A stretch of 6,958 nucleotides of DNA from an uncultured Porphyromonadaceae bacterium. Lineage in GTDB: Bacteria > Bacteroidota > Bacteroidia > Bacteroidales > Muribaculaceae. The notes under the pieces were generated by a model, which made no database searches, was not told where the DNA came from, and was given only the letters and a program-made list of their open reading frames with translations. Location: positions 1 through 6,958 of the forward strand of contig CAMWLX010000188.1 in the NCBI GenBank assembly GCA_947175225.1, read 5' to 3'. The translations under genes and the position numbers were made by a program. Shown here one piece after another: positions 1 to 6,841 of this stretch; position 1 is the first letter of the stretch, and the number at the start of each line of letters is the position of its first letter.

Positions 1-4
1 ATTC

Positions 5-101
5 ATATATAATTCTCAATTCTCAAAATTCTCAATTCTCAATTCTCAATTATTGAAATTCTAAATTCTCAATTCTCAATTCTAAATTCTCAATTATATA
101 T
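5..101. repeat. AATTCTC heptamer array bracketed by inverted repeats
   Basis: There are eight exact copies of AATTCTC (starting at 11, 18, 27, 34, 41, 64, 71 and 85) plus six-base partial copies at 57 and 78. The 7-base period is broken by small slips and by an interruption around 52-56. The array is flanked by ATATATAATT (5-14) and its exact reverse complement AATTATATAT (92-101). It starts one base past the relA stop codon, so on the transcribed strand it reads as GAGAATT repeats in the relA 3' region. No conventional GC-rich hairpin with a T-tract is visible here. Its role is unknown; it may be a slippage-prone low-complexity tract or may contribute to 3' end formation. Confidence 0.85.
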
Positions 102-102
102 A

Positions 103-2301
103 TTAAATTCGCGTGACTTCCTTAACCCCCTTCACCGTCTTTATCTTCTTAATGATAGAAGAAAGAACTGTATTGTCAGAAACTCCAAGAGTAAGGTATC
201 CTTGGAAGAGCCCATCGTTGGAATCTACTCGGATGTTGCGTAGCGAGGCCTTAGTTTCTTTGCTGATAATGGATGTGATATTGGCCACGATTCCGATATC
301 ATCCTGCCCGACTATACGGAGCTGTACTGGAAGTTCCGATCCCCCCTTTCCACTCCATTCTACTCGAATCAGACGGTAGGGATATCGCCCTCGTATATTT
401 GCTGCATTCGGGCAGTCTGTCTTATGGATTTTCACCATTCCATCGGAGGAAATGAATCCAAACACCTTGTCGCCATAAATTGGATTGCAGCATTTTGCAA
501 ATTTATAACTGAGTCCCTTAATCGATTTTTCTCCGATAGTAAGCACTTCGCCAGCAGATTCTTGATTGTCTCGGATCAATTCAAAATCTTCTGCTGTAGC
601 CCGTTCGGTATGCTCCTCAGGTGCAGTGGCTATCTGATAGGAGTTGATGAATTTTCCGGCATCAATCTTTCCGTCGGCTATGTCGGCGAAGAATTCGTTG
701 ACGAATTTGTATCCCTCCTTCTTGATGAGCTTCATCATCAATGACTCATCAATCTCTATCTTACGGTTTTTTGCACGGCGCATAAGCTCTTCCTTGCCGA
801 GTTCGGCGCGTGCCTGAAGCTGCTCATGGAGTTTCTGACGGATCTTATTACGGCTCTTTGAACTGACCACAATATTCATCCAGTCCGTTTTAGGCGACTG
901 TGTTGCTGAGGTAAGTATCTCAACAGTGTCGCCGCTTTGGATGACATGGCTTATCTTTCTGTGTCTGCCATTGACAATTCCACCTGTGCAGTGAGCTCCC
1001 ACATTTGTATGTATATAAAATGCGAAGTCAAGCACTGTGGCTCCTGCCGGCAATTTGAAGAGGTCTCCCTTTGGAGTGAAGGCATACACTTCTTTTGTAT
1101 AGATATCCATGCGGATATCTTTCATCAGCTGCATGGGGTCGTCCTTGCCGGCTTCCAGAATGTCGCGGATATTGTTCATCCATTGGTCGGTGGAGTCTGA
1201 TTTGACTCCCTTGTAGCGCCAGTGGGCAGCGAGACCCTTTTCCGCTACAAGATCCATTCTCTTGGTGCGGAATTGCACTTCAACCCATTTAGAATCCGGT
1301 CCCATCACAGTGGCATGCAGGCTCTCGTATCCATTGCTCTTCGGTATGGATATCCAGTCACGCATACGTGCAGGGTTAGGGGTATACATGTCGGTGAGTA
1401 TGGAGTAGGCAAGCCAGCAGTCGCTTTTCTCCTTCTCAGGGGGAGTGTCTATTATGACACGGATAGCGAAGAGGTCGTAGATTCGGTCAAGATCCACCTT
1501 CTGCTTTCTCATTTTCGCCCAGATGGAAGATATGGATTTTGTGCGTCCTTTGATGGAGAATGTCAATCCTGCATCTTCAAGTTTCTTCTTGACAGGTGCA
1601 ATGAATTTTTCTACATATGCATCGCGCGAGCGTTTTGTCTCATTGAGCTTGTTTGCGATCTGCTTGTATATCTCGCGGTTGGTGTATTTGAGGGAAAGGT
1701 CTTCAAGTTCCCCTTTGATCTTATATAGACCAAGGCGGTGAGCAAGTTGCGCGTAGAGCACATTTGCCTCAAAAGCCATATTTGTGACCCATTCATTGTC
1801 GGGGTGGAGATTGATGCGTCGCATCAGGACGAGGTCGCGCACGATCATTATGATTATGACACGTATGTCATCGGCAAGCGAAAGCATCAATCCTCGGAAA
1901 TTATCCTGGTTTTGAAGATTACGTTTCGCAGAGAATTGCTCTACAGTTTCAATACCTTTGATCATTTCGGCTACATCTTGGCCGAATGTCTGTTCTATTT
2001 CTTGAGGGGTAATCACTTCGCCACAGAAATCGCATAGCAATATGGCTTGGATTATGTTGGTGTCGGCATCTATGAAATGAGCGAAAGCGTCGGCTGTCTC
2101 AAGGGCAAGTGCCATTCTGGGAAGGTTCTTGTCGTCGAATGCTGATTGTCCTTTGGCGCAGGTTTTTCGAAAAAGATCTAGCATGATGCGGTCTGTTTCG
2201 TCGGTAAAAGACGCAGCCTTTGCCACACCCTCATAGAGGTTGCTACAATGGCGCAGAAGGGAGAGAGGAAGTCGTGTCGCTGGTGCCTTTATTTCTTCCA
2301 T
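103..2301 (-). CDS. relA: RelA/SpoT-family (p)ppGpp synthetase, hydrolase domain degenerate
   Basis: A cytoplasmic long RSH protein that transfers pyrophosphate from ATP to GDP/GTP to make the stringent-response alarmone (p)ppGpp. Domains in order: N-terminal pseudo-HD region (about 40-190); synthetase (about 230-362) with YDLFAIRVI at 275-283, KSNGYESLH at 321-329, the E-x-Q-x-R-T stretch at 341-346 and AAHW at 358-361; TGS domain (about 403-463); helical linker; zinc-finger-like CC domain with Cys604, Cys605, His626 and Cys630; ACT domain (about 655-732). The usual catalytic HD...ED reads C90-D91...G94-E95, and the usual DRLHNMR helix reads RDLVLMR (155-161), so ppGpp hydrolysis is probably lost. 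This points to a RelA-like monofunctional synthetase. However, the synthetase carries R312-x-R-D315, which resembles the RxKD motif of bifunctional Rel rather than the ExDD of classic RelA. The length is normal for the family. The start is supported by a promoter about 40-50 bp upstream. The symbol is assigned from architecture; a second RSH elsewhere would be expected to hydrolyse ppGpp. Confidence 0.95.
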   Translation of the reverse strand: MEEIKAPATRLPLSLLRHCSNLYEGVAKAASFTDETDRIMLDLFRKTCAKGQSAFDDKNLPRMALALETADAFAHFIDADTNIIQAILLCDFCGEVITPQEIEQTFGQDVAEMIKGIETVEQFSAKRNLQNQDNFRGLMLSLADDIRVIIIMIVRDLVLMRRINLHPDNEWVTNMAFEANVLYAQLAHRLGLYKIKGELEDLSLKYTNREIYKQIANKLNETKRSRDAYVEKFIAPVKKKLEDAGLTFSIKGRTKSISSIWAKMRKQKVDLDRIYDLFAIRVIIDTPPEKEKSDCWLAYSILTDMYTPNPARMRDWISIPKSNGYESLHATVMGPDSKWVEVQFRTKRMDLVAEKGLAAHWRYKGVKSDSTDQWMNNIRDILEAGKDDPMQLMKDIRMDIYTKEVYAFTPKGDLFKLPAGATVLDFAFYIHTNVGAHCTGGIVNGRHRKISHVIQSGDTVEILTSATQSPKTDWMNIVVSSKSRNKIRQKLHEQLQARAELGKEELMRRAKNRKIEIDESLMMKLIKKEGYKFVNEFFADIADGKIDAGKFINSYQIATAPEEHTERATAEDFELIRDNQESAGEVLTIGEKSIKGLSYKFAKCCNPIYGDKVFGFISSDGMVKIHKTDCPNAANIRGRYPYRLIRVEWSGKGGSELPVQLRIVGQDDIGIVANITSIISKETKASLRNIRVDSNDGLFQGYLTLGVSDNTVLSSIIKKIKTVKGVKEVTRI

Positions 2302-2349
2302 AGTTCCGTCGTTTTTTTATTTTGGTAGCTGAAATTTCAACTTCAAACA

Positions 2350-2381
2350 CAAAGTTAGTAAATAAAACGATAAAAAGCAAA
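2350..2381 (-). promoter_or_regulatory. Bacteroidota-type promoter of relA
   Basis: On the minus strand the -7 box TAACTTTG lies at 2357-2350 and a -33 box TTTG at 2381-2378, separated by 20 bases. This fits the Bacteroidota primary sigma consensus TTTG / TAnnTTTG. Transcription would begin near 2343-2346, giving a leader of roughly 42-45 bases that is A-rich before the ATG and has no clear Shine-Dalgarno site. The -33 box lies in the T-tract of the preceding hydrolase terminator. Confidence 0.75.
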
Positions 2382-2417
2382 AAAAAAGTTGCATTCAGTA
2401 AAACTATAACGCAACTT
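2379..2417 (-). terminator. Stem-loop plus T-tract terminator of the hydrolase gene
   Basis: Read on the minus strand, AAGTTGC (2417-2411) pairs with GCAACTT (2392-2386) across an 18-base loop, followed by seven further T residues (2385-2379). It begins 9 bases after the hydrolase stop codon. The stem is short (7 bp) and the loop long, so efficiency may be modest, but position, orientation and T-tract all fit intrinsic termination. Confidence 0.6.
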
Positions 2418-2426
2418 AGAAGTCGT

Positions 2427-3500
2427 TTAGTGACGTTCTATGAAAGAAAAGATAGAGTCATAAGCGGCATCGCGATGTGGTTTCTTACTCAGAATAAGGT
2501 CGTGCAGGCCGGAATCAATGGTGCATACCGTCACAGGGTTCGGACTCATCTTCTTTATGCGCATCCCTACATCCTGAATCATGTGCGGGTCAAGCACTGC
2601 ATCGCCATATTGGAAACTCGGATCATAATTGCATCCGTCTACCTTTCGGCTTGAATGCATGATAAGTACCGGCACAGCAAGGTTGTCGCCATGTTTCTTC
2701 ACCCTATTTTGTGTAGATTGGATTTGCCCCACCCAAGAGAAAGTCACCGGGGGAGAATAAATCATCTTCCAATCCGTATTGTATGTCCACTCGCCATCAA
2801 ATTGCTTCAAAAGAGAATAAGCATAACCGTCGCATTTGCCTTGTGGTATCTTGGCATTCTTTATGAACGTGGAAAGATTCCTTACCCCGGGAATAAGCAT
2901 GTGTCGATAGAATGAATTGAAATTCCAGGCGAGAAATGGAGAGTCAGTGACGATTCTTTTGACCGGGATGTCCTTTCCTTTGTCCACACCGTATGAGATC
3001 ACAGTAAGCCCACCCGTAGAGTGTCCGCCAAGAGTGATGTCATCGATGCCATCGCGCTTCATCTGCACTACCGCCGAATCAATATCATCATAATATTTAC
3101 GCATATCTCGAATATTATAAGGATATTGCCACGGCTCTTTGCTGCGTCCATAGCGTCGCAGGTCTACAGCATAGAAATGATATCCTGAATCGACGAATCG
3201 TTCTCCCATTTCCGACTGGAAGAAATAATCATTAAATCCATGGATATAAAGGAAACCCTTTTTCGATGGTTTCTTACTTTTAAGTCTGACGATAGTGGAA
3301 CGACATGGCCCATCAAATTGCTCACCTTGATCTACATACCGAGCCTCATATCCCGGCAATATGTCGGGATGCCATGAGATATCGGTAGTGACTGTCTTCG
3401 GTCCTATATATTTTGCATCAATATCCCATGCCTTAGCTTCGGGACGCACAAATGCCATCGCCAATAGCAAAGGCATTGCAAGGGTAAGAATCTTTTTCAT
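2427..3500 (-). CDS. Secreted alpha/beta hydrolase (serine esterase/lysophospholipase-like)
   Basis: A 357-residue alpha/beta-hydrolase fold protein of the Hydrolase_4 / serine aminopeptidase S33-like type, which often acts on monoacylglycerols, lysophospholipids or other esters; the substrate is unknown. Residues 1-24 form a signal peptide (basic MKK, hydrophobic core, likely cleavage after AKA) and there is no lipobox, so the product is probably periplasmic or secreted. Visible motifs: oxyanion-type HGFND at 87-91; nucleophile elbow GHSTGG at 159-164 with Ser161; an acid region GDAVLD at 299-304 offering Asp300 or Asp304; catalytic His333 in GLHDLILS. All three triad positions therefore seem present. 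It follows the binding-protein gene by 30 bp with no promoter between them, suggesting co-transcription. AAGGAT sits directly against the ATG, too close to act as a normal ribosome binding site, as is common in this phylum. Fold assignment is firm; esterase activity is inferred. Confidence 0.88.
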   Translation of the reverse strand: MKKILTLAMPLLLAMAFVRPEAKAWDIDAKYIGPKTVTTDISWHPDILPGYEARYVDQGEQFDGPCRSTIVRLKSKKPSKKGFLYIHGFNDYFFQSEMGERFVDSGYHFYAVDLRRYGRSKEPWQYPYNIRDMRKYYDDIDSAVVQMKRDGIDDITLGGHSTGGLTVISYGVDKGKDIPVKRIVTDSPFLAWNFNSFYRHMLIPGVRNLSTFIKNAKIPQGKCDGYAYSLLKQFDGEWTYNTDWKMIYSPPVTFSWVGQIQSTQNRVKKHGDNLAVPVLIMHSSRKVDGCNYDPSFQYGDAVLDPHMIQDVGMRIKKMSPNPVTVCTIDSGLHDLILSKKPHRDAAYDSIFSFIERH

Positions 3501-3530
3501 ATCCTTATAACAATGGCAAGGCGTAGAGGT

Positions 3531-4346
3531 TTACTGCTTTATTTTTTCATCAAGGTATTTGTTGACGAGATTGAGCAGAGAGTCGTGGCCTTGTGGCATG
3601 ACCCACACTTGAAATTGAGTGAAACTTATCGGGGTGGAGTAGTCAAGATTGGGATACTGCTCCTTCATTTTCTGGGCAATCTTCTCATTGACGACAGAGA
3701 ATTTCCATGCAGATTTTGCAACTTTAATGGCAAGATATTCTTCGCTGAGTTCGGGTTCCTCAATTATCGTAATGTTTCCCCCTATCTCTTTCTGAAGATT
3801 TTCAAGACGCCTTTGGGCAGCGCTCCCTTTCTCTATATGGATTGTGTCACCTTCAAGGTCGAGGGCACTCGATGCCGGCACTGTGCCTGTCTTTTCATTG
3901 CGCAGTTGCAAAAGCACCATCCGGTCAAGGAAAATATCCCTTGTAGTAAGAAAATCTTTCTTCAGATAATTGTCAGCAGGAAGCGATGCGAAAATATCAT
4001 ATTCTCCACTCGCAACCTTAGCTAAAGCAGCTTCTCTATCGATTACTGGATGCATCACTACTTTTACTCCAAGTGCCTGCTCAAGCCCCTCGAGCAGCTG
4101 ATAGTTGATACCCGTAATGCTATCTTGGCCCTCTTCCGACACCAATACCCGATAGCTCTCCGGACCATACACAATCGCCGCATGGATGGTATCTTCTTTA
4201 ACTCCATTTGCAAGCGGAGAGTGGTTTCCATTGGCAATATGCCGCAGTCCAAACATTGCAATTATGACAATTATCAGCAGCAATCCATAGACAGCTATCT
4301 GCATGGTTTTAGGCTTCGCATCTCTTCTATTTCTATCGTTTTTCAT
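3531..4346 (-). CDS. Membrane-anchored periplasmic solute-binding (SBP_bac_3-like) protein
   Basis: A 271-residue protein with a basic N-terminus (residues 1-13), one transmembrane segment (about 15-34) and a periplasmic domain from about 50 that resembles family 3 solute-binding proteins and the N-terminal half of MltF. Supporting motifs: DTIHAAIVYGP at 52-62, GINYQLLEGLEQALGVKV at 79-96, the characteristic SGEYDIFASL stretch at 113-122, a DFLTTRDIF segment at 131-139 and the EKGSAAQRRLENL lobe-2 loop at 172-184. There is no lipobox, so it is held by the helix rather than by lipid, and no lytic transglycosylase domain follows. No ABC permease or ATPase gene is in the window, so it may be a sensor or an orphan binding protein. 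The first Met keeps the positively charged cytoplasmic tail; Met15 would remove it and is less likely. It lies between porin and hydrolase genes of the same orientation. The ligand cannot be read from sequence. Confidence 0.82.
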   Translation of the reverse strand: MKNDRNRRDAKPKTMQIAVYGLLLIIVIIAMFGLRHIANGNHSPLANGVKEDTIHAAIVYGPESYRVLVSEEGQDSITGINYQLLEGLEQALGVKVVMHPVIDREAALAKVASGEYDIFASLPADNYLKKDFLTTRDIFLDRMVLLQLRNEKTGTVPASSALDLEGDTIHIEKGSAAQRRLENLQKEIGGNITIIEEPELSEEYLAIKVAKSAWKFSVVNEKIAQKMKEQYPNLDYSTPISFTQFQVWVMPQGHDSLLNLVNKYLDEKIKQ

Positions 4347-4436
4347 ACTCTTAGATTTTCATTATCATTTGCAGAAAGATTCTTATTTATCTTTGCGCCA
4401 TGTGTCTCTCTGTTTTCCCTGCGTGATTTAGCGAAA
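4347..4436. other. Porin/binding-protein intergenic gap with small inverted repeat
   Basis: This 90-bp gap shows no convincing minus-strand promoter for the binding-protein gene: the nearest -7-like box, AATCTTTC, has two mismatches to TAnnTTTG and lacks a -33 partner. AAAGAT (4375-4380) and ATCTTT (4389-4394) form an inverted repeat with an 8-base spacer. A second small repeat, GATTT/AAATC (4425-4438), overlaps the porin stop and is not followed by T residues on the minus strand, so no clear terminator separates the genes. Read-through from the porin promoter is therefore plausible. Confidence 0.5.
4388..4402 (+). promoter_or_regulatory. Plus-strand -7 box abutting an ATG, antisense to the porin 3' end
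   Basis: TATCTTTG at 4388-4395 is an exact TAnnTTTG match. It is followed after four bases by ATG (4400-4402), the same spacing seen before the porin and the right-edge gene. A TTTG at 4368-4371 could act as a -33 box, but the 16-base spacer is short. The ATG opens only an eight-codon frame (MCLSVFPA, stop at 4424-4426). This may be a relic gene start, an antisense promoter or chance. Confidence 0.35.
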
Positions 4437-6536
4437 TCAGTTGGCAAAGTCAACAGCTATGCCGATTTGGAAACGTCGTGGGTTGATAGGGTAGTGAGGA
4501 AGAGAGAATTCATTGTAGGCACTTCCGAAAAGTCCTTGGTTCACGTGGCTCATCATCACATAGAATCGGCATCGGTATAGACGCAAATTGACGTATGCAT
4601 TGCAGAATGGATATCCTCCAAGCGAAGTCTCATTCTGATTGCAGAAAGTCATTGTCGCAGGCTGATATGTATATCCTTTATACTTAGTATAGTAATCGCA
4701 GTCTACACCAACTTGTATGTGAAGCACCTTAAAAAGCCTTGCCTTGAGAAATAGATTGCTGTAGACACTCAGTTGAGGAAGAGGCACAATGTTCTGATCA
4801 GATGATACCTGCCAAGTGACCCGGTTGTTCCAGTTCAATATCCCGATCTTGAAGTCTTGCTGCAGTCCGACAGACATTATCTGTACATTCCCACTGTGCT
4901 GATGTGGAAGGAAATCGCTTCCAAAATAAATACGGTTCTGTAGGTTTTCCACATCAATCATAGCCTTTGTCCTTGTCCAAGGAATTTCAAGGCTTCCTCC
5001 AAACATCACCGACCGAGTCTTTCCGAAATCATTGCTCCATATGAAATGGTTGGAGACATAGTGTTTCGTAAGCCAATCAGGCGTTGTGTTATGAAATCCA
5101 CCGTGAGCTTCAATTGACACGGTGTCGCCGAAAAGTGGGATATTGGTCAATATCTGACCATTCAGTTCGAGGTCGCCGGCTGCATCGCCGCTTAGCCCGA
5201 ATCTGACATCCGCATTGTAGCGCAAGATAGACCCTTGGGCTTTCTCAAGTCTGCCTCCGATGAAGACAAAATTTTGATTGTGTTTGGCATCAGGAATTCC
5301 ATTTGCTGGAAGCGGAGTCAATCCATTCTCTTCAGGTGATGGTTGCTGCCCTTCTGATGGGTCGTCGATTTCAGTATTCGTCACATATCCGGCATTTGGA
5401 AGAGTGAATTGATTAAGTTGATAAGTGGCATAAGCGGAAAGGCCAAATTTCATCCATTTTTGAAAACCTTCAATGAAGTATATCCCCACTGTATTGCTGA
5501 AACTATTGAGCTTGGTATTATCGTATGTGCTGTTTTGCTCAAAATAGAAGTTCTCCCAGAAATCTTGAGCCCGGCTCTTCTCGCTGAATGTATGGCGATA
5601 GTGTTGGTAGTCGAAACTATAAAGTAGTTTCATTACAGGGATATATATGTCTCGAGTCAACGTGTCGTTGACTTGCTCTTCACTCCAATATCCTATTTTA
5701 TAAGCGTGATTCATATAGAATTCTGCGCCATTGAGGAGGTTCTTGGCAGATGTAAGGCGTGTAGGGATACTCTTATATTGTACTGAGGTGACGCCTCCCT
5801 GTACTGTTGCAGGGTCAGTTATATAACGGTCGTCTGTGATGCCCCCATTTTCTAAGTTCTGATGGGCATATTGCTGATAGAAAGTCTGAAGTTCATAACG
5901 GTCTCCGAAGTAATAGGCGGAGAGACCGAAATTGAAGTCCTTAGCTGCTTGATAATTGTAGCATCCTTTTGAGTGCAGATAGTCGATGAAGCCTCCGATA
6001 CCAATACGCCTGTTGACATTCCCGGCAAAGTCTGCCTGCAGTCGGTCTTGATGGTTTTCAGAGTTTCCGGTATAATTGTATTGTACTATTGTGGTAGGTA
6101 TGTACGTATTGTGGAATTTCTGCTTCGCAAAACTTGGCATCCAGAATCCAAGGGCATCGTAAAATAGAAATCCACTCGGTTTCTCTCTTTCAAACCATAA
6201 CAGGTTCATTCCCGGAGCCCCAAGATTGCCGGTAGTAGTCCAGGCATCGCTCGCCAGTGTAGGAATACTACGTCGCTGATAGTTATATTGGGCAGTATCC
6301 ACTTCTGCTGGAATATGGAATCCAAGAGGATATGTGAGAGTCCACGCCGACGGCTCTTTCACAGTCTCCATCGGCTCTCCTTCTCCGGGCATCGCCTTAG
6401 GATTCCAGTCACGGTCTCCTTGCGCAAAAGCAGTCAAACTTCCGGCTGCGCCCATTATGAGTAGAAGACAAATTTGTGGCAGTAATGCCAGGCTGTGTCT
6501 ATATATTGCTTTCAATAAGTGTTCTTTTCGATTCAT
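4437..6536 (-). CDS. Putative outer-membrane porin (Bacteroidota Porin_10-like)
   Basis: A 699-residue protein with a long N-terminal signal peptide (basic NRKEHLLKAIYRH, hydrophobic 16-31, likely cleavage after AFA at 36-38, leaving an N-terminal Gln). The mature part has a short polar N-terminal segment, then repeated amphipathic stretches rich in Tyr, Phe, Trp, Asn and Gly, as expected of an outer-membrane beta-barrel. The conserved-looking beginning (TLTYPLGFHIP at 67-77, MNLLWFEREKPSGFLFYD at 110-127) and the end (RRFQIGIAVDF at 687-697) match my memory of Bacteroidota proteins annotated as putative porin. There is no TonB box or plug domain, and no SusD partner nearby, so this is not a SusC-type transporter. 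A proline- and acid-rich segment (about 390-416) is probably an extracellular loop. The start is supported by a -7 box four bases upstream, implying a leaderless or nearly leaderless message. Substrate is unknown. Confidence 0.85.
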   Translation of the reverse strand: MNRKEHLLKAIYRHSLALLPQICLLLIMGAAGSLTAFAQGDRDWNPKAMPGEGEPMETVKEPSAWTLTYPLGFHIPAEVDTAQYNYQRRSIPTLASDAWTTTGNLGAPGMNLLWFEREKPSGFLFYDALGFWMPSFAKQKFHNTYIPTTIVQYNYTGNSENHQDRLQADFAGNVNRRIGIGGFIDYLHSKGCYNYQAAKDFNFGLSAYYFGDRYELQTFYQQYAHQNLENGGITDDRYITDPATVQGGVTSVQYKSIPTRLTSAKNLLNGAEFYMNHAYKIGYWSEEQVNDTLTRDIYIPVMKLLYSFDYQHYRHTFSEKSRAQDFWENFYFEQNSTYDNTKLNSFSNTVGIYFIEGFQKWMKFGLSAYATYQLNQFTLPNAGYVTNTEIDDPSEGQQPSPEENGLTPLPANGIPDAKHNQNFVFIGGRLEKAQGSILRYNADVRFGLSGDAAGDLELNGQILTNIPLFGDTVSIEAHGGFHNTTPDWLTKHYVSNHFIWSNDFGKTRSVMFGGSLEIPWTRTKAMIDVENLQNRIYFGSDFLPHQHSGNVQIMSVGLQQDFKIGILNWNNRVTWQVSSDQNIVPLPQLSVYSNLFLKARLFKVLHIQVGVDCDYYTKYKGYTYQPATMTFCNQNETSLGGYPFCNAYVNLRLYRCRFYVMMSHVNQGLFGSAYNEFSLPHYPINPRRFQIGIAVDFAN

Positions 6537-6540
6537 GACG

Positions 6541-6548
6541 CAAATTTA
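6541..6548 (-). promoter_or_regulatory. -7 box of the porin promoter
   Basis: The minus strand reads TAAATTTG at 6548-6541, an exact TAnnTTTG match, followed by four bases and then the ATG at 6536. Transcription would start at or within a few bases of the start codon. No convincing -33 TTTG is present at the expected distance; TTTA at 6568-6565 is the closest and gives a short 16-base spacer. Confidence 0.65.
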
Positions 6549-6841
6549 CAAAAATTATTTCAGTTAAAGCGCATGAATATAAAGAAAACACTATATAATT
6601 ATGTTATTTCTTCCTTAACGTTTTTTATACTGTTTTATCACAATGTCGACATCACATGGCATATTTTAAGTATGGTCAAACACATAAATTATGAATCTAC
6701 GTTATGGATTGCTGATTTCGTTGGTGATGATGATATAGTCTATCGTTTCCGGTTGCCTTGCATACTTCGATGAAAGGCAAGACATCGCTGAAGATTTAAT
6801 CGGGGTGATTATGGCTTTGGCAAAAGAAAAGTTCAGTCTCT

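Noticed and set aside
5..101. CRISPR array
   Set aside because: Units are seven bases and nearly contiguous, with no 20-40 base repeats and no unique spacers.
113..2037. Several plus-strand open frames opposite relA (for example 1222-1728)
   Set aside because: They lie entirely antisense to a well-supported RelA/SpoT gene, show no family motifs and have no promoter-like box before them.
3501..3506. Shine-Dalgarno site for the hydrolase (AAGGAT)
   Set aside because: It abuts the ATG with almost no spacer, and Bacteroidota genes generally do not depend on such sites.
3513..4025. 170-codon plus-strand frame opposite the binding-protein gene
   Set aside because: It is the antisense shadow of a gene with a clear domain and membrane anchor; its predicted protein has no recognisable pattern.
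4425..4438. Porin terminator hairpin
   Set aside because: The GATTT/AAATC stem is only five pairs, overlaps the stop codon and has no T-tract downstream on the minus strand.
4050..4580. 176-codon plus-strand frame spanning the porin/binding-protein gap
   Set aside because: It is mostly antisense to two real genes. The only start-like signal inside it (ATG at 4400) is in a different frame that ends after eight codons.
4437..6536. SusC/TonB-dependent receptor
   Set aside because: No plug domain, TonB box or carboxypeptidase-like N-terminal domain is present, there is no SusD neighbour, and 699 residues is short for SusC.
6573..6773. 66-codon plus-strand frame with a hydrophobic stretch (longer version from 6519)
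   Set aside because: No -7 box or ribosome binding site precedes ATG 6573, the sequence is very AT-rich at first, and I recognise no family; the longer start lies inside the porin gene on the other strand.
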